The notes: generated by a model not told the origin, from the letters alone. A DNA stretch of 64,000 nt from Malurus cyaneus samueli (GCA_009741485.1 CM019230.1:7653163-7717162); one strand, 5' to 3'. Shown: positions 47,372 to 61,900, counted from the first letter of the stretch. Program-made: numbers and translations.

Positions 47372-50300
47372 GTAAGAAATCTTTCTGCTTAGGAGCAGCC
47401 TAAGATAGAGACAGTGGGCCAAATATCCTAGTGAAGTGTGTTGACATAGATTCACTTTAACCAAATACACTGCAAATTCACAGGATGCGATATATGTGGG
47501 AAAAGAAGCAAAATCATGTGCTTGTAAGATTGAGTCATCAATCTTTATGGTGAATTAAACTGAACAGAGAGATATATTTTTTTTATCAGTAGGAGATAGT
47601 TTCTCTGATAACTTTGCAAAAATCACGTTTCGAGGACTGGTGGAAAAAAAAAAAACCCCAAGCCCATGAATATAAACATTGCACAACATTCAGTGTGATC
47701 AACAGAGCTAACACTGATATTGACATTACCCATGAAATAACCAGGAAATATAAGGACATAAAATGGAAGTTTGCTTAAGAGTAGTCTCATTTCACTTCAA
47801 ATTGCATAAATTATATTTCTATAAGCAGTTCCTTGAGAGAGGTGGAATGACAGCTAATTTACAAAGCTTGTCTTATTGGCATATGACGTAGTAATTTTAG
47901 AGTAAGCCAGTCCCCTTATTAATTTAGTTTGCCCTCAGTAAAAACCGTTTCAGCATTGCATTCTGAGTGTGACACCTGCTCCATCAGTGATTTCCTGGAG
48001 TGTGCTTTGTACAGAAGAGAAATTGGCATGCGTGTTGAAAATAGAGTTCACTTTTCTTCGCAGTACAGGAGTGGGAATATGTCTGCAGCTGCTCACTCCT
48101 GTGGGGCAGTTTTGTTTGGATAGCTGGTCCAGATGGTCCAGGCTACAGAAAATCAAGCACAGCTTTGGCAGAATGAATTCTCTACCCAAGAACTGTTTGC
48201 CACGGAAGCAGAGCTGCACGTGGGTGTTTGCTGTGAAAAACAACAAATTCTTTACTGTCTCTGCATACAATCTGGTAAAGAACTGTGGTGGGCTTTGTGC
48301 CTGTGCTGCTCCTACCACCCCATCTCTTCCCAAGGAAGAGGGACTGAAAGCTTCTTTCTTCCTGTGGTGGAGTATCCACAGGCATGAAAGTTGCTCACAC
48401 TGCTTCTGGGTACGCTACAACTGATATGTAGGGAAGTCCAGAAGCAGGATCTGCACTCCAGTCTCTGTGTGCGACAAGAATGGAATAACTTGAATTCAAG
48501 AATTCAGAGTATTAATTCTGGTTCTGGCTTGAAAGCAAACACTCTTTCTTCTGCTGATCCCTCTGTAGACCTGTAGCAATAACTTTAATAAATAGATAGA
48601 ATACTTGAAAGATTTTTTTTTTTCACCTGAATGTCCCTTTTCATTTTCGCCACAAGAAAAGGTATGTCTTTATTGGTTACCAAAACATTTGAATTATCTG
48701 TTCTTACTGAGAATGTAAGCACATCTTTTTTACTAATAGTGCGCTTTTTTGCTGTAGTGCCAAAAAGTGAATACTGTGTCTTGGGTTTTTCTAAGTGCAT
48801 CTTAAAAGAATTGCAGATTAGTGGTTATCATATTGGGCAAATAAAAATCCTTGAGTAAATTCCAAGAGCAAAGTCAGAAATTGTTGTACCTGTTGGTTTG
48901 CCTTCATGAGTAGCATGTGTGATTTCCTGGGGTTTACCGATCCCTTCCACTTGCTCTGAAGAGTTGCTGCAGACTCATGTAAGGTTATTCTGTTTAGTTT
49001 GCAAACTGCCAAGAAAAAGTACTGGAAGATTACCAAGATGTAAATGGCACATGAGAGTTCAGATTGCCAGGTAAAGTATAATTAGCCAAATTGTCTACTT
49101 AAAAAACTTCAAGTTTAATACAACAAAAAGTAATTATTCTGCCATCAGAAGAGAGGATTATACCTCCAGTATGAAAGATAGCAGCAGGTGTTAATGAGTA
49201 GATTATCCATTCTGTTTTCTTTTCAAATGATTATCAATAATAAATAAGTTCAGTCAAATTCTAATGCAGATATTAAATAACTTTCTTTTCCATAGCCTGC
49301 CAACAACTTTTGCAACTCGGATATGACGGCGTAAGAAAAATAATCTTGCGCTGCCAGGTAATGATGTTTTGTGGATTATCTTTTGTTGCTAGTGCAAGAT
49401 GCAGTAATTTTGCATAACAGAAAGCAACGCTCCAAGCACCTGTGCCTGGTATAGTTGGTTCTAAGGAAAGTCTGTAAGATTTTCTCAAAATTTCCAGAAA
49501 GAGAATGGGATTTCAACAGGGTGTGCTAAGAAGTTTTTTTCTCCCTGTTCCCAGAATTTTCTGGTACAAATCTTCGGATTCTTCATACAATGATTTCCTT
49601 ACATTTTTAAAGAGGTGCTTTTTTCGTGCAGCTCCCCCACCTTCAACCCATAATATTCCTGTGTGTGCAAAGTTCAAGTGCACCACTCTCCACACTGAAA
49701 AATGAAACAAAAATGAGGAGACCAAGAAACAGTGTCAGAAAAGTATTTTATTTATCATTCTCATACTGTCGGACCCAAAAGAGGGCAAGCACAGCGCACG
49801 CGTTGGGCCGTTTGAAGGACTCATTCACATAAACATTCACTTATGGATTTCTGTCCTTCTTAATGAGGAGGAATTTATTTATTTTTACTGCTCCTGGCTT
49901 TCCCATGAATTTTGAATCCACACAAGGAATCCTAGTTCTTAGAAGCTGGTGGTTTTGAGAAGCTGGTGGTTTTTAAAGGTTATCACAAGTACTTCTACCA
50001 CTCCTTGTTTTAGTTGCTGCAGTACATTTCTTCCAGGGCAAGAGTCGAAAGGAGCATCTGTCTGGATCATACTATTTTTTAAAACTTCATCTAGGGATGT
50101 CCAGATAAATAAAACATGGGTGTTGACAGTGGTCATCACCCCCCTTGTGAGTCAACAGAAAAAATATAAATCAGTAGGATCTCCTAAGAATTTGTCCGTG
50201 AAACATTTTGCCGCCTCTGGTTAGGAACTTATAAGTTAGTTTTTTCTCCCTTGGTGTCTGGGAACCATTAGTCCATGAATAAAGGCACCCTGTGAAGTAG

Positions 50301-52448
50301 AACCAGTAACCATGCACAATGAACCCTGCCCCAGGCCGACAAACGTAGGCATAGGACATGGCAGTGAAGTCAGAAGCAAACGGTGGGGCCTGAGAAACAT
50401 AAGGCAGTTCTGGCAAGAGCAGGACTGTGAGCCAGCAAATCCACAGTGTAGTTTTCAATATTGTATTTGTCACATGCCCTAGCACACACACTGCAATTCT
50501 GTGCTGTGGTGCAGTATATAGATGGAAAGCTCTATATATCCTTTAGATGAAATTGCTGTAAAAACATTGAGTTTACTTTCAGATTTCTCAAGAGTAAATC
50601 AAATAGGACATCAACAGCCAATTTTTTGTCCTTCAAGGCAAACCTGTGTCAAGCTGTCGTCCCTGCAATCTCTTTGTTGTTCCTGCACTGAGGAAGATGC
50701 AGGGTATCCTGGATCCTCGCCCACCATCATCAAAGCCAGGGTAGAAGCTTGTCCTCTACTTAAAAGTTCTCTGAGATGTTGAAGCCACGGCGCTTTGGTC
50801 TCTGAAAAACTGTGTGTTTGTGGAATCTGAGCCCTAGACTAGTTTCGGAGTGGAAAGGATATTCACACAACTAGAGATACATCTCAAGTCCTCTGGTTAA
50901 TGGTAATATTCAGGCCCATAATCTTAAAGTTAGATGGCCATCTAATGGAGCAAGATATACCAGGTGCACAAGCAACCATTTCCAGTCAGGCAGAAGGACA
51001 CTCTCCCATTAAAAAGAATTTGTTTTAAGCCTATGGTGGAAAAATGCACAGGTAATACTGCGATACCTATGAGCTGGAAATAGTTCTGTATTAGCATAGA
51101 AAATACAAGCCTTTAAAGCCTTTTTTGTTGCAATTATTTGCGAACAGAAACCCACATAACCACCCACCCTAAAGCATAATAAATCCTTAAAACTCTTACT
51201 CACTTTCTAATAAATCATGATTTGTAAGTCTACTTAATACAATTCAAAGGCAGTTATATAATGTATTCTTCTCTGTATTTTTATTCAAATAAAGTAGCAA
51301 GGAATACATCACCTTTGTAGTTTTCTAAGTATTTCTTGGATGCAATTTTCTCTCACAGCTTATCCCATGTCTCTCTTTTGCCCGTTCCTCAAGCATGCCA
51401 GATTTTTTAACTCACAGCTAAAAATATTCTGAAAGAGAGAGCAATTTCAGTGACCATTCACTTTTGCATGAATTTTTCCATTATGAGCCATCCCTGTAGT
51501 CTTTTCATTTCAAAGACTGGCCATTTCCTTTTGTCAGAACTAGCAGGATTTTGAATATGAAAAACATTTATCTTATGTAATGTAATCCAGGAGACAGACT
51601 TTTTTCTGGAGGAAGTACTATCTGTAAACTCTCACTAAAGGAACAAGACTTTGGAATATTTCACCTTAACAGCATGTAGATCTCCTTCGCGACACTTTGA
51701 ATCTGTAAATCACAGTTGTATCTTTCTTAAATCTGCTTTGTCTGCTTCTACAGCTTTAATCTTGCACTAGACACCATCTGACTTCAAAATTCAGGTTTTG
51801 AAAAAGACTAATTTCTAAGGAGAAACAATTGAGCAGGTTATTCCATAATCTTAGACAGTGCAATTGAATGCATGACATGTCATGCCCTTACTTTTTTAAT
51901 CCTCCAGTTATCATGTTGATGTAAGAAAAAAATTGGTACCCCCGCCCAGAAATATCATCGGGTGCACCTTCTGACTTGGCATCACCAAGAACCACTAACT
52001 GGGCACAGAGTACAAGGTCAGTGCCCAGTCACACAGACTGACAGCCACTCACATATGTCCTTGCCTTCCTATAGATGTTTAGGAACAACCGAGAAGAGGT
52101 GTGTGTTTTTCATAGAACTTCCTTTCTTGCGACTGATTTGTGACACACTTGTGCACATGCACACACGTACATTAGTGCAAAATTCAGTGCTAGATGTGAC
52201 TTGTTAATTTAACCATAAAGCATCCTTTCTTTGAAATAACTCTGCCCTTTACACACACACAAACACTCACATATACTTGCATATGTGCACACAATTCTTT
52301 TTTGTAAACATCAGTAAGCTTATTTAACAGTAAGTAAATTTTGCTTCCTTTGCTGTGAAGCTGTATCATAAACACAAAGTTGGGGCAGAGGTAGGAGCAT
52401 ATACAATAAAAGTGTGATTTTAGCTGAACTGGAAGAAGTAGGAAATGG
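47372..52448. other. AT-rich intron-like or intergenic DNA
   Basis: Continuation of the AT-richer block. It has a few splice-like spots (for example AG before CCTGCCAACAACTTTTGC at 49297 with GTAAGA at 49332) but no exon I can support. Short (AC)n at 46469-46481 lies just upstream. Ends at the run of N. Confidence 0.4.
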
Positions 52449-52473
52449 NNNNNNNNNNNNNNNNNNNNNNNNN
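52449..52473. other. Assembly gap (25 N)
   Basis: Exactly 25 unknown bases. A short fixed-size gap is a placeholder, so the true distance between 52448 and 52474 is unknown. Duplicated sequence (copy 2) starts immediately after it. Confidence 0.99.
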
Positions 52474-52717
52474 CTTCCTCTGACTCGAAGAGTAATGGAG
52501 ACAGCGTTTTAGTATATAAAGATAATTAATAGACAACATCCTCTTTAAACAACAGACCACAAATCAACCTTTAGGCACAATACGTTTTCCACCGGCATCC
52601 TTCCCCGGGTCGACCGCAGCTCTGCATTTGGGAATGTTAATTTTGCTGGCAAGAAATAATGTTTTAAAGGAGAGAAGGACCCTGCTAAGCATGCGGCAAC
52701 ACAAAAAAATGTCGGAT

Positions 52718-52719
<2 letters not shown>

Positions 52720-52750
<31 letters not shown>
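52720..52750. repeat. Poly-T tract (31 T)
   Basis: Counterpart of the T run at 33401-33434, three bases shorter. Confidence 0.95.
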
Positions 52751-55567
52751 CAGCGCTCAGTTCCCCCTCAGCACAGAGCCGTACCTGACTCGCTCTGACA
52801 TTGAAGAAACCAAGAGCCGACGGGGAGATGGTAATGCATGAGAGTAATGTTATCTTATTTTTAACTTCTTGGAAGATCAAGCATGTGGACGGAGCACTTG
52901 CCGCAGGGACCATCCGGGATACGAAGGCAGCAGCGGGGCCGCGGGATGGAGCTGGGTTTGACCCTGGAGATGGGAACGCACCGAATGGTGCATGCAGAGA
53001 AGGGGCACCCCGTGCAGGATCGAGGAGCAACATGCAAGGAAATGGGGAAAGAAACGTTCATTTCCTGCGTTTGAGAGCGGAGGGCTCCCCCGGGGAGAAG
53101 GGGTTTAAGAAAGGTATTTCCTGAGGACAGTAAGGGTTGGTTGGAGCGGGGGTGACTCTGGGATTCCCTGCACGTGATTTTTCGCGAAAGCAGCCAACAC
53201 GGAATTTGAGCAGGATTCTCCTTGCTCCAGGAAAAAACTGCTGGAAGAGCGAGAGGGGCACCGGATTGTGGTTGCGAGCCCGGCTGAATGTGGATTGGCT
53301 TTGCAGGAACGATTTCCTGGGAAGAAGGTGGAGGATCGCGTCGCTGCTCAAGGCACTAACCAGGACATAAATTCCTCTGTTCCACCCCCCAGGGAGAATG
53401 CACGAATATCCATTGGCAACATCGCCAGGATGGAATTCAGTCCCTTTATCCCCAAATAGAGCTGTTGGCTGCATATTGTGGTGCCTGCAGAGGGCCAGGG
53501 GACAGGACATGCAAAGAATTGCCAGAACGGACCCGGCGGCTTAGAGACGAAGTAATAGAAGGTTATGGGGGACGATAAACATCGGGCTGGAGGCTGCAGA
53601 TGGAAGCTCCACGCTCTCAGCTGTGTCATGACTCTGGAACGTCTCAAACACCAAATCTCGTCAAAATCTAGGCAGAGGAGCCCTGGCAGCTGTGGTGGTG
53701 TGGCCATGAGGATGGGTTAGAGAAGAGCAGAGTTTTGGTACCCTTTTCTAAAGGACTGTAATTCCTGCTGAAGGGGGTCAGCGAAGAGTTCCTCTGGGTT
53801 TGTCCTTCCCGCTCTGTCTCCTGAACATAAATCTTAGCTAAGATTCAAGGCTTACAAAACCCTGAAAACTAACAAGAGCCCAAGGAAAGGATTCCTGGGA
53901 AGTCCATTGAAAATCCTCTGGGATCCTCTGTCCTCTTGGCTCTGGTTGAGTTTTGTTAAGCATTCTGGGAGTGCTGATTTCCAATTTCAATGTGGGGTTT
54001 ATGGGAATGACACCTGCAGGACACCTTTGAAACAGGCAGTTTTTCAAAACAACATTGAGATTTTTTAAAATCAAAATTCTTTTAAAATCAACATTTTTTT
54101 TCTGCTTAGTGGCGCATTGCCAGGAGTAAGGATTTTAACATAAACATTGTCTCCAAGATCTGCTTGTGTTTAAAACCCACTTCCAAGATCTTTCTACATT
54201 TTGGGGTATGGATTAAAAAACAAACAAGACTCCCTTTTAGTTTCATAACAGCTTTCCAGACAGCCACACATGACGGAGAGTTAAGAGAATCCTGGGCCTT
54301 TCCTGCCTCACCAACAGGAAAAAGTGGCTGAGGGACAGCCTCACAAACTTCCACAGCATCACCCTGCCAATGGAAAACACCCAGCTCCTGTTTTCTAAGA
54401 ATGGAGATACAGTTGGTAAGTTGGAAGAGGCAGTAGCTGTAGAGCCAGTCGTTTCATCAGGCTGAATAAACAGGCTGTGAATTCGTAATTACAGTTCCCT
54501 CAGAAGGGTTGGCCCATCTCTCCTAACCCAACCCTGCAAAGTCAGAAGGTATAGAATGAACTAATAAAACCTAAATATATATCTCCCATATTCTGAGGCT
54601 CAGCAAAGGTTTGATTTCATCTTGCTAGCAAAGGTTCTTGCATCTGAGCAATGGCTGTGTATATTGGATTGTTCTTAAGATTATAGGTGCTTTATGGCAT
54701 TTACTGGATCTTGTAAATATCTGTAAAGGCTATCGACAGAACAATTATGGGAGAGGAAAAACAGTTTGAATCAGCTACTCTAAAAGAAATGGATTTTTGC
54801 CCTTTGCTGCTGCAAATGATCTGCAACTCAGTATGCTCAGCAGCACACTATGAGAAGAATACTGTCAATTAACCATCCCCTGAGCTGCTTTCCCAAACCT
54901 GCCTCGCATTATGCTCCGGGAAGGAACAGAGCTGGGAGAATCCAGGTTATGGCAGATGTTGGAAAAAGGGGCCATCCTGCAACAGCAAAGCCTCACCTAC
55001 TGTTCATGACACCAAAGTAAGACCCCTGGCTACACCCCTGGGAATAATCTCCCTCTCCACCTCCACTTGTGGCGCCTTTCCCGTTAGTTTTCCAGCAAAG
55101 CAGCGGGGGCAAGCTTTGGGGCAGTGAAGAGCCTGGTTGAGCCATGTGCCACCCAAAGAGCAGCTCTGCTTACCTCTGCTGCTGGAAGGCTCTGTGCTCC
55201 ATCCCCCTCTGCAGTGTCCAGAGCTCTGGGCAGCCCGGGAGCCGAGGGGAGAGGCTGCTGTGCTGTGCCACTGATTGGGTGGTGCTGCTGGAAGGATGAT
55301 GCTCACAGCCTATTTTTAGCACAGCCTGCAGCAGGTTGGTGAGCGCAGCCGGCTGCGGGAACAATGCCACGGTGGACAGGGATGGTAAAAGCCGCACTCA
55401 GCGCCGAGGTGAACAGCAGCCAGTGTGGAAAAAAACACCTTCCTGCCTTTGGGAACCTCCCCAAACCTCTGTAGGGCAGCACAAAGGGTGTGAGAGCTCA
55501 CAGAGCTTTAGGTGCTTGTCTGTCCCCAGCTTGTCCTCGCCAGAGCAGCTCAAAATCCTGCTGCCTC

Positions 55568-56072
55568 TATCCAGCTCCATCCCACCCAACCTGCTCCATC
55601 CAGTCCATCTCCTTCCATCCCTGCTCCATCCTCTTCCTCCACCCCAGCCCCATCCCCAATCCATCCCAGCTCCATCCCAAATCCATCAGCTCCTCTCTGC
55701 TCCATCCCAACCCCATCCCAAGCGCACATCCCCAACTTCCACCATCACCAGCCCCATTCCAGCTCTATCCCAGCTCCATCCCAAATCCATCCACTCCATC
55801 CCAGCCCATTCCAGCTTTATCCAGCTCCATCCACTCCGCCCCTGCTCCATTCCAGCTCCATCCCAGCCCTATCCCACTCCATTCTAGCTCCATCCCAGCT
55901 CCATCCTTGCTCCATTCCTGCTCCATCCCAGCCCTATCCCACATTCCAGCTCCATCCCAGCTCCATCCTGCTCCATTCCTGCTCCATCCCAGCCATATCC
56001 CGCTCCATTCCATCCTGCTCCATCCTGGCTCCATCGCAGCTTCCATCCCCCCAAATCCATCCCAATCCCCAT
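55568..56072 (+). repeat. ~11 bp minisatellite, copy 2
   Basis: Counterpart of 36276-36746, with the same CCATCCCAGCT-type units. Many lost or added bases interrupt the period (for example 55585-55625 and 55725-55745), and the stretch is about 34 bp longer overall. Confidence 0.93.
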
Positions 56073-57291
56073 CACCAGTGTCAGCCCTGCAGGCAGCAGG
56101 ACCCTCTGCTGTGTGTCACTTCTCCTCAGAGCCAGAGTCTGGGTGGTGCTGGAGGACAGGAATGTGACCTTCCCTCGCCGTGTCCTCCTCCCTCTGTGCA
56201 GTACCTGAATCTCAGAGCTTTCCTGACATGTGAAGGTCTGAGCTGCAGTGGTCCTGCAGAGGAGGTGGGAGGCAGCCTGAGGAGCCCTTTGAGGGGACAG
56301 AGCATGGGCACAGTGCCACGTGCAGTCCATGGAGACCGAAGGTGGCTCTGGGCACTGGCATTACCCAGCCCATCCCTGCAGCACTGTGCCCTGCCTGGCC
56401 CGCAGGAGGATCAGAAAGCACAGCCTCCTCTGGCCTCAGTGACCCTGGGACTGTTCCTTTCCACCCCTGGGCACTGGGCAGGGCTCAGCAGGTCCCAGGG
56501 AAGGCACTGCTGCTGTGCAAAGCATCTGTCCTGTGGTGGGCAGTGACTCCAGGGGTGACCCCACCACCGAAGGGGTCCCTGCCTCAGCCCTGGCTCTTGC
56601 CCTGACTGATTTGAGGCATTAAACCCTCCCTGGGGGATGCTCCCTCCTGGGAGAAGGAGTGGAAGTGCTTGTGAAGGAAGCCAAATGCCATCCCAGGAAA
56701 CAGCTGGAGTGCAAACCATTGGGGAATGGTCACACACGGGTCAGTGGTGCTGGCCCTGCCTCAGGCAGAACCAGCTGGGGTGGGAGGAGCCCATGGGTGG
56801 CTTTTGGGGCCTCACTGGGCCAGAAATGTACCCTCTGAAAACCTTTCCCACCATCAGAGCCACATGCATGGAAACCTCCAAACAGCTGCAGCCCTACAGC
56901 CCCAGAGGGGGCAGCTGGAACCAGGAGGGGACATCAGTCCATGGCCTGCAGCTGGAGAAGAACTGCTCCACCATCATTCCCAGCCAAACAGAATCCCAAA
57001 TGAACCTTTCCAAGAATCCTAATTGGGAATGTGCCTTTGTTTTATGTGTGGTGTTTTGTGTTTCCCCACTTTCCCAGTTGCTGTCTAGGCTCCCTGATCT
57101 CAGGCCAGGTCTGTCCAGTTCTCCAAGGCACACGTGAACTGGGATGGGAGCTTGAGCCAAGTGACAAATAATGAATTGTTTCCTGCCTGGATGGTGCAGA
57201 GTGGAGGGCCAAGCCCTGCTGTCCTCACCCCACCAGGAGCAGCTCCAGTGGCATCCCATGGACACGTGTCTGGAGATACCACAGACAGCTG

Positions 57292-57972
57292 TGTTGGAAA
57301 ATAGACCAGTTTAAGAATTTTTTATATAGCTTCAGACAAAGATTTTGTTGTTTTGCCCCAGGGAAGGGTGTTGAAGTTCCTTTCCAGGGCATTGTTCCAC
57401 CAGGGGAGGCCTGAGGAGCTTCACAGCTCAACAGAAGCGGAGTGGGACAGGAGAGAAGGAGATCAGTGACAATCAGTGACCATCAGTGACCATCAGTGAC
57501 CATCAGTGACCACCAGTGACATCAGTGACCATCATCGGAGACCATCAGTGACCATGCAGTGACACCAGTGAACATCATCAGTGACCTCAGTGCCATCAGA
57601 GACCATCATGACCATCACAATGTGACCATCAGTGACCATCAGATGACCATCAGCTGACCATCAGTGACCATTCAATGGCCATCAGTAGACCATCAGTGAC
57701 CATCAGTGACCATCATATGGCCATCAGTGATCAATCAGTGAACCATCATGGCCATCAGTGACCATCAATGACATCAGTGACACAGTGACCATCAATGGAC
57801 CATCAGTGACCATCAGGGTACCATCAGTGACCATCCAGTGACCATCAATGCATCAATGCTCATCAGCAAACATCAACCAACATCTATCCCAGACTGTTGT
57901 CTGGAGCAAAGGTGAAAAAATCTCTGACTAAGGTTGTATAAATATATTTTCGAACTGGCATATTTTGCAACA
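57292..57972. mobile_element. Foldback-like element, copy 2
   Basis: Counterpart of 37964-38443 with the same termini (TGTTGGAAAATAGACC at the left, ATTTTGCAACA at the right). It is 681 bp instead of 480 because its internal 10 bp array is longer. Ends and linker are nearly identical between copies. Confidence 0.8.
57462..57860 (-). repeat. 10 bp tandem array, copy 2, expanded and irregular
   Basis: About 400 bp of GACCATCAGT-type units against about 200 bp in copy 1. Units are broken by stray bases (for example CATCATCGGAGACC near 57530 and CATCAGATGACC near 57640). The mixture of length change and noise fits incomplete consensus over a tandem repeat. Confidence 0.9.
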
Positions 57973-58914
57973 CTCGCAGTGCAGAAGTGGTCAGAGAGTG
58001 GGGAGCAGACCCTGGGGCTGGGTTCCTGTGGGGCTGTCATGTCTGGGCTGATGCCAAGAACACGGTGCTGTCTCCTCCCAGTTCCCTGCCAGGCAGCAGC
58101 CAGGATGGTGAGAGCAGCTTGAGTTGAGAGAGTAAACACCACCGTGAAAATCCCCCAAAATGTCCCAGGGTTATTAATTATCCACTTCACTGTGGGATCT
58201 CGCTGGCTGGGGGTCTCCCCTCCAACACAGAGGATCCCCAGGATGTGAGGGAAGTTCTGCTGGTGGCTGCAGATGACCAAAGCTGTGTCCAACCCCTGTG
58301 CTATTGGGGCTCACCCTTCCTCTGAGCTGCACCCATGGAAAGCCAGCTCCAGCCGTGCTCTGGGGAGCTCATCCCTCCCAGAATATCAAACCCACATGAG
58401 TCACAGCCACAGACGCACAGAAAGCAATAATATTTTACCACCTAATCCCATTTAGCTATTGGCTCACCTTTTGTTCTGCCCTTCTCCTTGCTCAGTAGGA
58501 AATTCTGCGTATCCTGTGAGCAGTTTGGGCAATCAGTCATTCCCTGCCATGCTGGGAGCACGGAGATATGAGCACCTGGTAAGTTTTATGACATTTAAAC
58601 CAATGTAAATAGCAAACACCTCCTCTCGAGTCAGGGATTAACTCCAGACTCCTCTGCTTTAATGATAAATATTTTGACTTAATGAGAACAAACGAATGCC
58701 TTTTCTTGAGTTAGCACTTCTGTATGAGGGACACGATGCCTGCATCTGGCAGCGGCCAGAGGAGAAAGTTTAGAGACATGAATCTGTCTGCCTGTTCCTC
58801 TCATTAATTCAATTTAAATGGATGAAAAAAAAAAAAAAAAACTCTGATAGTTTAGAACCAGAAACAGAGATGCATATTAATGTAAAGACCCAAGAGCCCC
58901 ATTAAATCTGAGGT

Positions 58915-58982
58915 TGTACTGGGCCAGGGGTTGACTCGATGATCCTTCTAGGTCTTTTAAGCCAGGATATTCTATAATTTGT
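58915..58982 (+). mobile_element. CR1 LINE tail fragment, copy 2
   Basis: Counterpart of 39391-39458, with several small differences (GGTTGACTCG against GGTTGGACTCG, and CTAGGTCTTTT against TTAGGTCCCTTTT). These are among the few differences in the otherwise near-identical part of the duplication. Confidence 0.8.
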
Positions 58983-61900
58983 GAAAATCCACGTGTGAGG
59001 AACAGGAGATTCTCCAGCCTCTGCAGCCTGGCTGTTTTCCATGCAGGTGTTTTGTAGCTGGAGCAGAAGCTGTGAGCATGGCAGAGGAGTTAATTGATGG
59101 TCAGCGGGGTAAGGACTGACTCAGGGTGGGTGGGTCCAGGCCATGCAACAGCCTGTAAGGATTATAGACCTGTCCACTCATTTACTGCACCAGAACTGGA
59201 CAGAAATACCCAAAGATGAGCAATAACTGAGCTCTGCCCCCACTGAGCGCTGCACTGAGCCCTGGCACAAAGCTGCTCAAGGAAAAGGCTCTGCTCCACT
59301 GCACCATAGGCAGAGGGGTGTTTTAGCAGTATAACAGAAATTTAGAAAAGGATATTTTTTATTTATTTTTTTTTTTTTATTTTTTTTTTAGAAAAGGAAA
59401 ATCCAGGAGAAGTGAAAATGCAGTGGGTTGTGTCAGCCACTGCTGGTGACATTTCAGTGAGGGTAAAACCGGGGGAAAGCACCGATGGAAGGAGAACTCA
59501 GCTGCTCCTGGGAAGCCCCACAAAACACAGCACTGAGAGCCAAGACATGAAATACTCGACTGAGTTCCCAGTTTATCAGGCTTCCAGCATCTCCCCTTTA
59601 AAACACATTAGAAAATCCTATCACATCAATTTGGAGTCTGTCAGACCTTTCTCCCCTCTCTGGCACAGGCAGGTTTGTCACAGCATTTGGGACACCAGCA
59701 CCAGCAGAATTTCCACAGGACCCCCACTGTCAGAACCTCCATGGACCGCTGTGTCCTGGGATATTTATGCAAACCACGAGGCATGGCAGGATTTCACAGC
59801 AGGAGGACAAATTCATTCTGTAAAAGGTATTTATATAGTTCAATAGGTGTGTGCAGTGCTTTAGAGGTATAAAACATGAGATCCCTGCCCTGAGGGGCTT
59901 ATAATCTAATAACATATACTGGGTAAATTAAAACATACATCACGATGGCGATGAATGCCCAGCCCAGCCGAGACGGGAGGGCATTTCAGCCATATGACAA
60001 GGCAGAACTCAATTTTCATTTTAGATTTGTAGTTTGCCTTTAAACAGCCGGCGTTCCCTAACCCCGGAGCGAGGGAGAAATTTATCAGCATTACATCTGG
60101 GGGGAGGGTGTGCTCCAACACAGGATCATTTATTAATTGTTATTTATTATCTGTTAAACAAGGACAGTGTGTGCAGCAATAGCATTCCTTTTTCTGGATT
60201 AATTGTTGCCGTGTAATTCCTAGGTTTTGTATTTTTAGCAGCCCTGTTCTAGCCTAACCCACTGAAAAGGGGGGAAAAATGGAACAGGCACTCACACAAT
60301 TAATGTAATGAGAGTAATTAATTTGAAAATAATACCCAGGGGGTGGGAGGGTTAAGGTTTTCTTTTTAAAGAAATAAAAGTCGAACCAAAGCTCCCAGGT
60401 CCCTCAGGACTCGGTGCTACACTGACTGCACTCGTTATGTTCGCATTTGAATACTCATTCGAGCACATTTCTCATGCTGTTATTTCACCACTTCCTCAGC
60501 CTTGCATAATAGATGCAGTCATTGCCACTAAAGAGCCCGGCGTTTACCCGCAGAGGTGAGGAAGGAGACCAGAAAGCAGGCAGGAGGCAGAAATAAAGCT
60601 CTGCACACCAGCTCTCTCCTTGGGGCTTGCTCGCTCCCTGCCAAGGGAAAATAAATAAAATCGGAGCCAAAGAGCCGAGACACCGAGCAATCAGTGTCCC
60701 CCTCCTTTTTCTCCGGGCAGGTGGAGGGGCTTGGCAAAATCCATCCCCTTCTTCATCGCCCTGCAGCTGCCAGGACCTGCCTAACTCGCTCAGGGATGTG
60801 TTTGATTCCATTTTCCGTGGCCATTTATTGCTCTAAAGTCAGGCAAAGACAGCCCAGAGGTAACTGAGGACATGGCATTGGCGATGTCTGAGCAGCCCCA
60901 CGGTGCCAAGACCAGCACAGGGCTCACCTTGCAAGGAGGAGTCTCATGGTGGTGAAACACAGAAAAAAACCCCACAAGGAACTTCCTGCTCCCTCCAGCA
61001 CCACAGAGCCCTGCTGGCACCCTGTGCCCACCTGAGAGAAGCTGAGAGAGTCTTTTGTTTCTTGTGCATCTGCAACAGGTGACACCCAGAACAGGAGAGG
61101 CTGGAAATGTGGATGGGGTGACAGTGACAAGAAATGCCATGAGGCTGCTGTCACCGTCTCTGGCTGCCTCTCAGGACTCACCACAAACCCAGGTTAGCTC
61201 TGAGGTGCTGGCTTCATGAACCTCCCCCATGAACCCTCAGCTGGCTGCTGGAATGGGCAAGGAGCCCTGCAAAAAGCTCTGGTGAGACGTTTTCTATTGC
61301 CCCACATTTACAAAAGGAAATTCAGGAGTGAAACCCTTCACTGGACATTTCTGACAGGTTTTCAGGAGGGAAGAGGGGCAGATCTGGCGCCTGTCTGTGA
61401 GGCTGCTTTTCTGTGCCTACCATGAAATACCATGAGCTGAGAAGGACAAAACACAACGTGACAAAGAATAACTCACCAGAGACCAGAAATTCAAACTTTC
61501 CAGGGGTCGTCTGAACCTCCAAGTAACTCAAGTTTTTTTGAAATTAAAATTTGTCAAAGATACAGTTCTTGGTTCCAACCATGGCCAAGAACAGTCTCAC
61601 CCAAATCAGACCTGATTGCAATATCTGAAATTCATTATTTTGTGATTGTGCACAAAACGATAATGCACGTTAAATAATAAAGCAAAAGTCCCTGGAGGCT
61701 TTGCTGCATGTGAACACTTCCACAGCAAAAGAAACACATTTTCATGGAATCTACAGGAATCCCATTGGTCACACAGGCTTGGTAGAACGGATGAGGATTT
61801 CTGTCCTCATTTGGAGCAGCTCATGGAGCAGAGCCTGGGGGGTGTGGGGAGCTGGAAGTGTCTCCAAGGAGCTGTGTCTCCTTCGTTTTGGTATCTTGAT

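Noticed and set aside
49297..49331. 35 bp segment between AG and GTAAGA
   Set aside because: Too short to separate from chance splice-like sites. Two frames are open and neither is recognised.
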